Below are positions 38,862 through 48,983 of a DNA stretch of 64,000 nucleotides, piece after piece (within the stretch, counting starts at the first letter, position 1; each line of letters opens with the position of its first letter). The position numbers and the translations under genes are program-made. Source of the DNA: Candidatus Phytoplasma australiense (GTDB lineage: Bacteria > Bacillota_I > Bacilli_A > Acholeplasmatales > Acholeplasmataceae); the NCBI GenBank assembly GCA_000069925.1, contig AM422018.1, positions 186,001-250,000 on the forward strand. Direction: 5' to 3'. Below the pieces are notes generated by a model. It made no database searches, was not told the DNA's origin, and saw nothing but the letters and a program-made list of their open reading frames with translations.

Positions 38862-41800
38862 TTACCGACCAAACCATGTTTTAACTGTGTCCCATTTACT
38901 AGCAACAGCCGCAGCACCAGCAATTGCACCACCTGCAACTCCACCAGCAATCGTACCTAAAGGCCCCGCAGCACTTCCCCAAGTAGCACCCATCATCACA
39001 CCAGCTTTGGTGGAAACACCTATGTTAATCGCAGCACCTACGTTTTTTACACCTGTTTCCCAAGATTTTCCTTTTTCCTCTAATTCATTTGAATCATTGG
39101 TTAACTTTAACTTATCTTCATTTAACTCAACAATCTTTTCATCCAATCTTTCTTTTGTTGCAACGTGCGCGTCTTGTTCAGCTTTTAATTGGGCCTTTAG
39201 TTTATTGATTTCGTGTAGTAATTCTTTGTTATTGCCACCCATCGCCCCATTTGCGCCTTCAAGTCCTGCAATTGCCCCTTCTAGTTGTTGAATTTTCATT
39301 GCTTGTTGTTTGAAAATTTCTATATTGTTTTCAATTTCAGCAGTTAATTTTATAATTTGTTCTGCTTGTTCTTGAATTGTTTCTTGTAATTGCTTAATTT
39401 CTTCGTCTTTTTGTTTGATAATTGTTTGCAATTTAGTTTCATTGGCTTCTAAGGTGTTAATTTTACCCTTTAATTCTTTTATTTGAGTTTCTTTGTGATT
39501 TAATTGTTTAACTAATGTAGCATCAGCATTGCCGTTTTTAATCAATTCAGCTTGTATCTCTTGCATCTCTTTTTCTAGTTGCTTGTTTTCGGTTTTAGAT
39601 ACATCAAGTTCTTGTTTGATTTTAGTTAAATCATTAGTATATTTTTCTTTTAAGTTTTTATTTTCCAATTTTAAAGCATCAATTTCACTTCTAAAACCTT
39701 GTTCTTTAATTTCTAGTTTTTGCATTTCGTTTTTTAAAGTTTTAATATGATTTGTTTTATTATTTAATTCTTGTTGCAAACTATCATCTGGTGTTTGATT
39801 TTCTAATAATTGATTATATTCTAGTTGAGCGTTTTTTAAATTAGTTTCATAATTTGCTAATTCTTGAGATATATTTTTTAATTTTTCTTTTGCTTCATTA
39901 AGTTTGATTAAATTTTCAGGTAGTTCGGCTGATGAAACTGATTCACTAAAAAAAACATTAACTCCATCAGCATCAAATGATATTTTTGTCATATCAATAA
40001 AAGGTTTGCAATAATATTTTCCTGGTGATAGTTCTATACTTTCTCCTTGTATGGTATTTTTTTTTATTTCTCCACGATATGCTTGATAACCCGTTGCATT
40101 TTGGGTGAATCCAGTTTTATAAAAATCAATGTTTGGAACAATTTTATATGTGAAAGGTTTATCACTCCAAAAACAACGTAATTGTATTATTTTGCTACTA
40201 GTACCATGGGCCCAAAATGTAATATTTTTTGTTTTTTGCCAATCTGTTATTGTTGTTTCATTTTCTAAAAATGTTATTGTTTGTAATAAGTTATCTTTAT
40301 TTGCTGTTAAAGTTCCTATTTTTTTGTTAATTTCATCTAATTTCGCTTGTTTAGTTTTTAATTCTTTTTGTAATTGTTTAGCATTTTCATTGTTTTTTGC
40401 AATTTGGTCTTTTAGTTTTTGAGTTTCATTTTCTAGTTCAGCAACGGTTTTTTTTATAATTTGTAATTTGTCTTTGGATTTCTTCCAAAGTTTTTTCATG
40501 TTGTTCCCTTAGGCTCATAGTTTCTGCTTGGGTTTTAGTTAGTTGCTGTTTTAAATCACTTTCGGTTTGTTGCAATTGCTTAATTTCTTCTTCTTTAAGT
40601 GATACTTGTGCTTGATAATTAACTTTTTCTTGGTTGATATCGTTTTTTAGATTATTGATTTCTGAAGTTAATTGTTGTTTTTCTGCATCTGATAAGTTTT
40701 TTTGTTCTGCTAGTTCTTTTTCTTTATCTTCCAATTTAGCTTCTTTATTAAATATTTCTTTTTGTAAATTTTGTAAATCTTGTTTATTTGAAGCTAATTG
40801 CTTTTCTAGTTGAATTTTTTGACTTTGCATTTGTTCTAATTCTTTGTTTTTGTCTTCGGTAACTTTTGCTTGCTTATCTAAAGTGGTTTGAATATCTTTA
40901 ATTTTATTGTTTAATTCTTGTTGTTTTTCTTCACTAGAAATTTGGATTTGTTTTAACTTTTTTTCTTGGGTTTGGATAACATCATTTAATTCTGCTTTTA
41001 AATTAGTTTCTTCATTTAATTTTTGTTCTAAATTGTTTAATTCTTCGTTTTTAGATGCTAAAATAGTATTTATGTCCTCAATTTGCTTAGTTAATTGTTG
41101 TTTTTCTGCATCTGATAAGTTTTTTTGTTCTTCTATTTGCTTGGTTTTTTGTTGTAAATTTTCCTTATCTTTATTGATAACATCATATAATTCTTGTCTT
41201 AATTCTGCGTGGGCTTCTTGGTCTTTTTCTAAATTATTTAATTCTTCGTTTTTGGATGCTAAAATAGTATTTATGTCCTCAATTTGCTTAGTTAATTATT
41301 GTTTTTCTGCATCTGATAAGTTTTTTTGTTCTGTTAGTTCTTTTTCTAAATTATCTTTTTGATTTTTTATATTTAACATTTCTAATTGTTGTGCTTTCAA
41401 ATTAGCTTCAAAATAATTTCTTTCTTGCAACAATTGTGCTTCTCGTTCTTTTTCAACGGTACCCAACTCCTCAAATTGTTTTTGCATGTCTGGATTCAAT
41501 AAACTTTTATTATATTCTTCTTTATTAATTTCTTTTTGTTTATGAATTGGTTGTTTCAAAGTTGGCTGAGGAGTTAGGGTTTCATCATTTAATTCAGTTG
41601 ATTTTGTTGTTTTTTTTTTTTTTTGAGTTTCTAAGGTTTCAGAATCTCTGTTATTTTCAGTTAATTTGTCTGGTTCAATTTGTTTGTTTGTATTATCTAC
41701 TTTGTTTTCTACTTGTTGTGGTGGAGATGCGTTTTTTGGTAGTTCTTGATTGGTTTTTTCGGTAAGTGTAATAGTTGCTACATAAGCGATAGTACTTATT

Positions 41801-42358
41801 AAAACTGCTACTCCTAAGAATGTGCCAATTCCTGGGATTAAACAACATGTAGCAGCAAGTAAACAACCACCACCAACCCATAAAACTTTTGATGCAATAG
41901 CAGAATATTCGGGGTCTATTCCTGCATTTTCTAAAGCTTTTTTGGTTTTGTCATCTAGATTATGACATATATGTTTAATAATTTGCCAACATTTATCAAC
42001 AACTCCGCCAATTTTCCCAGCTAATTCAGGAAAAAACTTAGAAATTACAAGCCATATTCCTCCACCAATTAGTATGAATGGTAATAAAATAAGGGTTATT
42101 TTGACAATTGATTTGATTAATTTTACAAACCAATTCTCTTTTTTTGGTTTCAACAATTATTTTAGTAGGTTGGATTTGTTTTTTGATTATAGTTTTTGAA
42201 GGTTTTTTTATTTTTTTAATTTTGGAAACAGTCTTTTTGGGAGTTGGAATTATTTTTTTAGTTTTTTTAGTAGGAAGTTTGGTTTTTGCTTGTTTAATAG
42301 TTTTTTTAATTGGTTGTTTTTGTTTTGTTTTTTTAATTGGAATTATTTTTTTCGCCAT
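38862..42358 (-). pseudogene. Giant coiled-coil membrane protein gene, broken (PMU-B)
   Basis: Counterpart of the 1164-residue gene at 53355-56849. From ATG 42358 the frame breaks at an A7 run near 42140 (A6 in PMU-A), meets TAA at about 41296-41298 where PMU-A has CAA (Gln), and breaks again at an A8 run near 40455 (A7 in PMU-A). The pieces 42156-41296, 41295-40438 and 40499-38862 are otherwise close to PMU-A. The internal beta-rich domain (about 40250-39915) is much more diverged than its surroundings. Confidence 0.85.
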
Positions 42359-42508
42359 TTTATTTTCTCTCTTTATGATTTATTTTTAATTATTTTGTAA
42401 ATCTATTATTTCATTAGTTATACTTAAAATATCTATTCCACAATTAAATATTTTATGCAGAAAATGAAAAAATTTTGTTTTGTTGATATTCAAAATTTAA
42501 ATACCATT

Positions 42509-42697
42509 TCAATTTTGAATTATTTGGGTCGTTGATACTGATACTATATTATTGTTTTCATTATATTTAAATGCGTTACAACGTTTTAAAGTTTGATTGG
42601 GGAATGCATGGATTTTTTGTGGGACTATTAGAAATAAAAAGATGAGAAAAATAACAGTTAAAATTAAGATTGCTTTATTCATTAATTTTAATTGCAT
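42509..42697 (-). CDS. Mini secreted protein, candidate effector
   Basis: 62 residues from ATG 42697, with AAAGGAG eight bases upstream. A basic start, a hydrophobic core (ILILTVIFLIFLFLIV) and PQKIHA give a convincing signal peptide; cleavage after residue 31 leaves a 31-residue peptide starting FPNQTLKRCNAFKY with one Cys. The size is close to the TENGU class of small phytoplasma effectors, but no sequence relation is claimed. It sits between the AAA+ and giant coiled-coil genes, where PMU-A has only 48 bases. Confidence 0.65.
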   Translation of the reverse strand: MQLKLMNKAILILTVIFLIFLFLIVPQKIHAFPNQTLKRCNAFKYNENNNIVSVSTTQIIQN

Positions 42698-42711
42698 TTT
42701 TTATCTCCTTT

Positions 42712-42790
42712 TTCTACTTGTTGAATTTTCATTGCTTGTTGTTTGAAAATTTCTATATTGTTTTCAATTTCAGAAGTTAATTTTATAATT
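42712..42790 (-). repeat. 80-bp piece of the coiled-coil gene fused to the AAA+ gene end
   Basis: Nearly identical to about 39286-39365 inside the giant coiled-coil gene (encoding QIIKLT.EIENNIEIFKQQAMKIQQ). It follows the AAA+ gene directly, joined at an AATTATAAAATTAAC sequence, a recombination scar absent from PMU-A. Confidence 0.75.
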
Positions 42791-44905
42791 GGTCTTTTGT
42801 ATTAAATTTCTTAGTGTAAAGCGTGATATATCTTTGTTTTTGGGTTGAAGTGAAGGTAGTAATTTTTCTTTTCATCTTTGGGATATCTAGAATCTTTGGG
42901 GTCTATTATATGACATTGTACTTCATCCATGAAAAAATCTTTATCTTCTTCAATTAACCATTTCGGGCCTTTGTAGTTGAGTTTTGTGTAGTGGTTTGAA
43001 GGGTCATTGATAAACATATTATTAAATTGTGAATCATCATTTTTATTTTTCGTATGAAAAGTTTTAAAAAAATCAATCCTGTTGTCTTTTACTTCCCATT
43101 TGTCAAAAGGGTTTTTCATAAACGTCATTATGTCAGTTGGCTCGTATTCACGGTGCTGTCCGCTACCAAGGCCGTTGAGGCCGTAGAAAGTGTATTTTAC
43201 TTTAATCATTCTTGCATCTTTGGGAGGTTTGAGGTATTTTAAAAAACCTTGTTTCCATGATTCATATTGTTCTTCACATTCTTTTCTGCGTGCTTTAATT
43301 TCTGTAATTGATTTGTTGATTCTTTGTTTAGTGTCAATTACTTCATCCAAATCAGAAGGCAACATGACTTCATGGTTTGGGTTTAGGGTTTTGAATTTGT
43401 TTGTTTTATTATAGGCATCATTAATGATAGTTGTTAAATCACGGTTAGAGTAGTTTTTGCCTTTACATCTGTTTTCAATTTCTTTTAAATGAAGGTAAGT
43501 GTGATAACTGATTTGATAAGGTTCTATCAAGAATTTTAAGAAACCTTCAATTTCTTCATCTTTAATTAAATCAATTTTAATTTCTTTGCTAAAACGACTT
43601 CTGAGTGCTTTATCAATTTGGTCTAGGTGATTAGTAGCGCCCATTAAGACAATTTTTTTGTCAGAACGGTTAAAACCATCTAATTTAGTTAAAATATTAT
43701 TAACAATATTAATACTTGTTTTATTAGAATTTTTGTCTTCACGGTTAGCCATGCCACTAATTTTGTCAATAAAGATAATAGTTTTATCATGTCTTTCAGC
43801 TTCCATCCAAATCTTTTCCCATTCTTCTACTCCTTCGCCGACATAGGTTTTATCTAGTTTTGAAGGTTCAAATTCAATAAAATAGGCGTTGCATTCGTTA
43901 CTCAATGCTTTCATTAAAAAAGTTTTTCCTGTACCAGGAGGGCCGTATAATAAATATCCTTTGGGTCTTATTTTGTCAAAATTTACTAAATTATTATTGG
44001 ATTCTTTAAAATAAAAAATTAAACCCTCTAATTCTTCTTTTTCACTTTCCATACCATAAACGTCTTTAAAAGTAATTTGTTTTTTGGGGATTTTTTCAAT
44101 ATTTGGGTTTTTTGGTTGCTTCAATTTCATTTTGAAGTTGTTTAATTTGTTTATCAAATTGGATTAATTGACCGTCTAAAAATAAATCATAACTTTTGAG
44201 ATTTTGAACTTCTTGGGGGTTGGCTTGATGTTTAATTATTAGTTCTTTGATGTTTTCTTTGTTGGCGTTATTATAATTTATTGCTTGTTGTAAGTCAGAT
44301 ATTTTTTGATAAATAGTTTTGAATTGAGTAGTTTGATTGGTTTCTGATTGGATACTTTCAATTAGTTTCTTATTGTTTACTTGTGATTTTGTATTTTCCA
44401 CTCTTTTTTTGGTTAATGGTTGGGTAGTTTCATTGATTTGTTCGCGTTGATTTGATAAATCAGCTATTTTTTGAATTAAATTTTTTATTTCAGTTTCTAA
44501 TTGGGATTTTGTTTCATCATTTAAATTAGTTTCTTTATTGTTTAATTCTTCGGTTTTTTGTTTTAATTCTTGGTTGAGGTTGTTAATTTGAAGACTTAAA
44601 GTTTTGATTGTTTCTAAATTAGAGTTGATTTGTTGTGATAATTGGTTGTCTTCTTCAATAAGTTTTTGGTTATTATTTATGTTTTGTTGATTGATTATTT
44701 CTAAATCTTTTAAACGTTTTTGGAGTTTATTAAGTTCTTCTTTTGCTTCTGAATCAAGTTGGTTATTGGGTGGTTGTGTTATTGTTGGATTTATTAATGT
44801 TTCAGGTTTAATTTCTTTTTTAGTTATTCCAACAATAAATAAAATCAATAAAATTAAACCAAATAAAGATAAGAAACTAAGATATATTTTTGTTTTGGTT
44901 TTCAT
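42786..44905 (-). pseudogene. Membrane AAA+ ATPase gene, frameshifted (PMU-B)
   Basis: Counterpart of 51165-53306. Residues 1-269 (44905-44096) hold the membrane helix and coiled coil; an A6 run near 44110 (A5 in PMU-A) shifts the frame. The 44157-42811 piece has Walker A (YGPPGTGKT), a Walker B altered to FIDKIS instead of FIDEIS, and most of the C-terminal cassette. A second shift (A5 against A4 near 42838) replaces the last residues. The E-to-K change in Walker B would also abolish ATP hydrolysis. Confidence 0.85.
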
Positions 44906-45106
44906 ATTTTCTCCTTTCTAGAAAAAATAATTTTTTTTGATGTTAAATTTAAAACTTGTGAATATAATAAGTCAACTTTTGTTTTTTTGGGCGAAAAAAG
45001 GGCAAAATTTTGAGTCTATTTTTGGAAGGTTTTTGGAATTTTTTGTTATTGGGTGAATTTGCTTAATTTCTTTTAATAAGTTGTTTGGGAGGATGGATTT
45101 AAATTA

Positions 45107-45349
45107 TTAATTTTCATTTATTTCGTTGTCACTTTCTAAATTATTTTTATTTTTTGATTCGTTATTTGGATTTGGAATAATTGAAAATGATTTTTTAGGT
45201 TTGCTTTCTTTTTGTGTTTCATGTTTTTTATTGATTTCTGGTAATGGAAGAAAATTAAAAAAGATTTTTTTGATAATAAACATTAAAGCAGTTGTAAATA
45301 AGGCTCCAACGATAAATCCAATAGCGAAATTTAGATCATTCATTTTCAT
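45107..45349 (-). CDS. 80-residue single-helix membrane protein (PMU-B)
   Basis: A membrane helix (about 5-27, FAIGFIVGALFTTALMFII) and a polar Asn/Lys/Glu tail. Close copy of 50727-50963. The start overlaps the end of the 146-residue gene remnant (45342-45550). Function unknown; next to the AAA+ gene in both units. Confidence 0.65.
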   Translation of the reverse strand: MKMNDLNFAIGFIVGALFTTALMFIIKKIFFNFLPLPEINKKHETQKESKPKKSFSIIPNPNNESKNKNNLESDNEINEN

Positions 45350-45550
45350 CCTCCTTCTTAATAATTGGGTTGATATTTTGCGATTTTAATTGTTTTTTTC
45401 TTGCTTTTTTCTCTTGCCAATGATAAACTTTAACTCTTTGAACCATAATTTGGGATTGGAGTTTTTCTTGGTTTTCATTGATTTTATCTAGTTTTTTTAA
45501 TAATTGTTTTTCTAAATATTCTTGTTTGGCATTTTTGATTTCTAATTTTT
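45342..45550 (-). pseudogene. C-terminal part of the 146-residue gene, cut by PMU-A
   Basis: Reads KLEIKNAKQEYLEKQLLKKL and on to KKEDENE, matching the C-terminal half of 50294-50734. The N-terminal half is at 59960-60189. The break falls at a T-run (A-run on the coding strand) that PMU-A duplicated. Confidence 0.85.
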
Positions 45551-45587
45551 AGACTGCCCCAAAAAAGTGGTACTGGTTGAGAACAAC
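45550..45587 (+). repeat. PMU-A terminal inverted repeat, dnaB side
   Basis: TAGACTGCCCCAAAAAAGTG followed by GTACTGGTTGAGAACAAC. Identical to the reverse complement of the PMU-B dnaB end (62158-62196). Its CTGCCCC-A-run start resembles ends of IS150-group elements. Confidence 0.8.
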
Positions 45588-45593
45588 AAATTT

Positions 45594-45650
45594 ATCCAAA
45601 TTGTTTATTAATTAAAAATAAACAGTTTGGATTTTTTTGTATCCAAACTG
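45594..45650 (+). promoter_or_regulatory. Two mutually exclusive hairpins in the dnaB leader
   Basis: Hairpin 1 pairs 45594-45609 with 45617-45632 (one mismatch) and is followed by a T7 run, a terminator shape. Hairpin 2 pairs 45623-45632 (CAGTTTGGAT) with 45641-45650 (ATCCAAACTG), using the 3' arm of hairpin 1. AAAAAGGAG follows at once. The same leader is kept in PMU-B (about 62096-62152). It could insulate dnaB from outside transcription or act as an attenuator. Confidence 0.6.
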
Positions 45651-45669
45651 AGAAAAAGGAGTTTGAAAG

Positions 45670-46953
45670 ATGATTGAAGCCGAACGTGCATTATTGGGAG
45701 CACTATTATTAAATCCAGAAAAAATGGATGTTGTTATAAATTTAGTTAACACAAACAATTTTTCCAACCCCAAGCATCGTTGTATCTTTGAGACAATGAA
45801 GCAATTAAAACTGCAAAATCGCGAAATTGATTATGTTACGGTGGGTTCTGTTTTAGATAACAATTTATACAAAATAGGAGGAATTGATTATTTAATTGAA
45901 TTAGTGGAGACGTCCCCTGCAAGTGAATATTTAGAAACTTACATTGATTTAATTAAAGAAAATGCCCTTAAAAGAGATTTGTTAGGATTAATCAAGCAAT
46001 TACCTACTGAATTATCAAAAAGTAAAAATATCCATAATTATTTGCAAGCAGTCAAAACCCAAGTAGAAAGTTTTATGCAAAAAACTAAATCTCCTTTCAT
46101 TTCTACAAAAAAATTAATTCCTTATATTCGCCAAAGTATAGTTAATGATGAAAAAGACAACCAATTTGTAGGAATAAAAACAGGTTTCAAAAATCTAGAT
46201 GAATTAATTTCTGGTTTCAAACCAAAGGAATTAATTATCTTAGGAGCAAGAACTGGAATGGGGAAAACTGCTTTTATGTTAAATTTGGCTTGTAATATTG
46301 CAAAAAAATTTACTACCAACCCCGAAAACCAAAAAGCAGTTATTTTTAGTTTAGAAATGGCAGCAGAAGAATTAGGAATTAGGCTACTTTCTTCTGCTTC
46401 TCAAATCCCTTTAAAACAACTCCAACACAAAAACTTAACTAAAAATGACAAATTACAGTTACTTATCGCTGATGACAAAATTACGCAATTAAACATTTTA
46501 ATTGATGATGATAGAAATAACAAAATTGAAGATATTAAAACCAAATGCCGTCAAATGAAATATACTAAGGGACTTGATATTGTCTTCATTGATTACCTCC
46601 ATTTATTAAAAGACGACCAAAGTTTTAATTCATACCAAGCAATATCTGTGATTTCACGCAAATTAAAAAAACTAGCAAGTGAACTTAATATTCCAATTGT
46701 AGCTTTGAGTCAAATGAACCGTGCAACCTATGTAAGAGAAGTTAAAAGCCCACAATTAACAGATTTAAGAGATTCAGGAACAATCGAACAAGACGCTGAT
46801 GTTGTGATGTTATTACACCGCGAAAGTTATTATCAAAAACCTGATATTGACCCACATACGAATTTAATTATTGCCAAAAACCGTAGCGGTCAATTAGGTG
46901 AATGTAGTTTTAATTTTTATAAACAAATCCAAAGATTTGAAGCAAAAGAATAA
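45670..46953 (+). CDS. dnaB: Replicative DNA helicase DnaB (PMU-A copy)
   Basis: 427 residues, near full length for DnaB. Hexameric helicase that opens the replication fork. The N-terminal domain (MIEAERALLGALLL...) binds primase; the RecA-like domain has Walker A GARTGMGKTA (about 192-201), Walker B VFIDYLHLL and ALSQMNRA, RDSGTIEQDADVV. AAAAAGGAG lies upstream. First gene of the unit, just inside the terminal repeat. A second intact copy ends PMU-B, and three relics lie elsewhere. Confidence 0.95.
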   Translation: MIEAERALLGALLLNPEKMDVVINLVNTNNFSNPKHRCIFETMKQLKLQNREIDYVTVGSVLDNNLYKIGGIDYLIELVETSPASEYLETYIDLIKENALKRDLLGLIKQLPTELSKSKNIHNYLQAVKTQVESFMQKTKSPFISTKKLIPYIRQSIVNDEKDNQFVGIKTGFKNLDELISGFKPKELIILGARTGMGKTAFMLNLACNIAKKFTTNPENQKAVIFSLEMAAEELGIRLLSSASQIPLKQLQHKNLTKNDKLQLLIADDKITQLNILIDDDRNNKIEDIKTKCRQMKYTKGLDIVFIDYLHLLKDDQSFNSYQAISVISRKLKKLASELNIPIVALSQMNRATYVREVKSPQLTDLRDSGTIEQDADVVMLLHRESYYQKPDIDPHTNLIIAKNRSGQLGECSFNFYKQIQRFEAKE

Positions 46954-46975
46954 GAATAAAAAAGGAAATAAAAAT

Positions 46976-47608
46976 ATGAAACAAATATCTAATTTAGATT
47001 TTAATAATATTAACGTTTTTAATCATAAATCTTTGTGCGTTAACATAACCAAACAAATAGTTCAACCAATTTTTTTCAATAAAGCTTTTAATCAGTATAT
47101 GTTTGATTGCCATAATATACTCAATGAATATTTAACCAACAACCAATACAACTCTCAAAGTCAAAAATCAATTCGTGGTAAAATTAACGAATACTTAATT
47201 TTGCTTTATCTAAATCACAAAGGAATTAAGTATTTATACCCTCAATCATATTTATTTTTCATCCCTGATATTAAATTTGATTTAGTATTGTTTACTAAAA
47301 GAAAACGAATTATTGCCTTCAATTTCAAAACTTGCCTTAGAGATAGATACAAACAATCAATAGTAGAAGGGGAACAAATCAAAAAACTAGACACTCGCTT
47401 TGAGTTTTATTTGTTAACAAATGATGAATCCGAAACTCAAAGATTAAATAATAAAATTAAAAATGGTAAAGTACAATCAATTAACAAAGTAATCAATTTA
47501 TTTTCCAATTCAGCTAATCTCTTCTTACAAAACTTACTAACCAACCAATTCATTCCCTTTTCACCTATTAATTTAATTAAAAAGATGGTTCGCCCTAATG
47601 ACAAATAA
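46976..47608 (+). CDS. PD-(D/E)XK-like nuclease-fold protein of the PMU
   Basis: 210 residues from ATG 46976 (AAAGGAA upstream); a frame-extending ATG at 46898 lies inside dnaB. The segment IRGKINEYLILLYLNHKG, then DIKFDLVLFTKRKRIIAFNFKTCLRDRYKQ, has the order of a PD-(D/E)XK core: E in helix, D, then xxK followed by the CLRDRYKQ helix seen in restriction-like nucleases. The usual acidic residue before K is Asn here, so activity is uncertain. Its stop overlaps the tmk start by 11 bases. Family assignment is inference. Confidence 0.5.
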   Translation: MKQISNLDFNNINVFNHKSLCVNITKQIVQPIFFNKAFNQYMFDCHNILNEYLTNNQYNSQSQKSIRGKINEYLILLYLNHKGIKYLYPQSYLFFIPDIKFDLVLFTKRKRIIAFNFKTCLRDRYKQSIVEGEQIKKLDTRFEFYLLTNDESETQRLNNKIKNGKVQSINKVINLFSNSANLFLQNLLTNQFIPFSPINLIKKMVRPNDK

Positions 47609-48245
47609 ATTAATTAGTTTTGAAGGTATTGACGGAAGTGGCAAAACTACTTTAATTAACGAATTAAAAGCTTTTTTTGAAAATAAAGGCTATAAAACCA
47701 AAGTTTTTCAAGGTTTAGGCAGTTCCATCGTTGGAAAAGAAATCAGAAATTTATTTTTACATCAATCCAAAATAAGCCCTAAAACTAAATATTTATTAAG
47801 CCTTGCCAACATGATGCAATCCCAAGATGAATTAATAATCCCTGCTTTATTGAGTGGTTGTCTTGTTCTAGTGGACCGTTGGTATGATTCTACTTTTGCG
47901 TATCAAAGCAAAGGTAATTACATAGATTATGATGATAAAATTACTTCAAAAATCATCAATCATTTCTTAATTAAACCTAAATTAACTTTTTACCTAGATA
48001 TTGACCCTAAAATTGGGCTAAAACGAAAACAAACCCAATCAAATCATAAATTAGACCTCATTGAGAAAAAACCCTTAAATTATTTTAAAAATGTCCGCGC
48101 ACATTATTTAAACCAACAAAAATACTGTAATGATTCAAATTGTAAACACCAAAATTGCCATCATTTCTTAATTAACGCAACCAACTCGCAAAAAGAAAAT
48201 TTAGACCAAATAATGAAAATTTTAATTAACAAACAAATATTTTAA
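47598..48245 (+). CDS. tmk: Thymidylate kinase-like dNMP kinase (PMU copy)
   Basis: 215 residues. P-loop FEGIDGSGKTT (about 8-18) and DRWYDSTFAYQSKG match the family. The dTMP-binding segment reads FQGLGSSIVG instead of TxEPGG, and near residues 178-190 there is a Cys/His-rich insert (CNDSNC, NCHH). These make it very different from the chromosomal tmk at 17171. It would supply dTDP during unit replication. Confidence 0.85.
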   Translation: MTNKLISFEGIDGSGKTTLINELKAFFENKGYKTKVFQGLGSSIVGKEIRNLFLHQSKISPKTKYLLSLANMMQSQDELIIPALLSGCLVLVDRWYDSTFAYQSKGNYIDYDDKITSKIINHFLIKPKLTFYLDIDPKIGLKRKQTQSNHKLDLIEKKPLNYFKNVRAHYLNQQKYCNDSNCKHQNCHHFLINATNSQKENLDQIMKILINKQIF

Positions 48246-48264
48246 TTAAAGGAGCATAAATAAT

Positions 48265-48441
48265 ATGAATTATCAAAAAACTTTTTATCGCAAAGGAATT
48301 AAAACAGCTATAAAATTTGTTGCTGAATATAGCCCAGATGGTAAATTAATCAAAAATACCCAATACAACCCAGATGGAACTGTTTTTAATGAAATCTATT
48401 ACAACCCTAATGGAAGTATAAAAACAACAAAAAAATATTAA
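48265..48441 (+). CDS. 58-residue DUF2963 mini-protein
   Basis: Starts MNYQKTFYRKGIKTAIKF and holds two or three DUF2963 units (YSPDGKLIKNTQYNPDGTVF, YYNPNGSI). AAAGGAG precedes ATG 48265. It begins with the same residues and the same leader (TTTTAATTAAAGGAG) as the next gene, so it is probably a shortened tandem duplicate. No membrane segment, unlike the surface DUF2963 proteins. Confidence 0.6.
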   Translation: MNYQKTFYRKGIKTAIKFVAEYSPDGKLIKNTQYNPDGTVFNEIYYNPNGSIKTTKKY

Positions 48442-48521
48442 TCATTCATAAAAAAATTTAGAACAAATAATTAAAACTTTAATCAATAAAAAAATATTTT
48501 AATTAAAGGAGAAAAATAATT

Positions 48522-48983
48522 ATGAATTATCAAAAAACTTTTTATTACCTTGATGGCAAAACAAAGAAATCTGTTGTTGAATACTACTCAGATGGGGAAA
48601 CAATATATTACATCACTGAATATCACCCTAAAACAGAAGAAGTAATTAAACAAACAAATTATAATTCTGATGGTAAATTAACCACAGAAATTTTTTATGA
48701 TGGCGATGGCAAAACAATTTATGTCATCCGAGAATACAACCCCCAAATAAGTAAATTAATTAAATTTACTAAATACCGAGAAGATGGTGAAACAATTGAC
48801 TATATTACAGAATTTAAGTACCATCCCAAAACAAACAAATTAATTAAAACAACTGGTTTTTCCTTCGATCGCAAAAGAATAGCTTTTATATACAAACACC
48901 ATCCTAATGGTAAATTGTTTAAAAGAACTTACTACAACTCCGATGGAACAATCATAAAAGAAAGGAGCAAAAACAATGACTAA
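48522..48983 (+). CDS. Cytoplasmic DUF2963 repeat protein
   Basis: 153 residues made almost wholly of five to six DUF2963 repeats (EYHPKTEEVIKQTNYNSDGKL, EYNPQISKLIKFTKYREDGET). There is no signal peptide or membrane helix, so the repeats act inside the cell here. AAAGGAG precedes ATG 48522 and the end overlaps the HU gene by 8 bases. Function unknown. Confidence 0.65.
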   Translation: MNYQKTFYYLDGKTKKSVVEYYSDGETIYYITEYHPKTEEVIKQTNYNSDGKLTTEIFYDGDGKTIYVIREYNPQISKLIKFTKYREDGETIDYITEFKYHPKTNKLIKTTGFSFDRKRIAFIYKHHPNGKLFKRTYYNSDGTIIKERSKNND

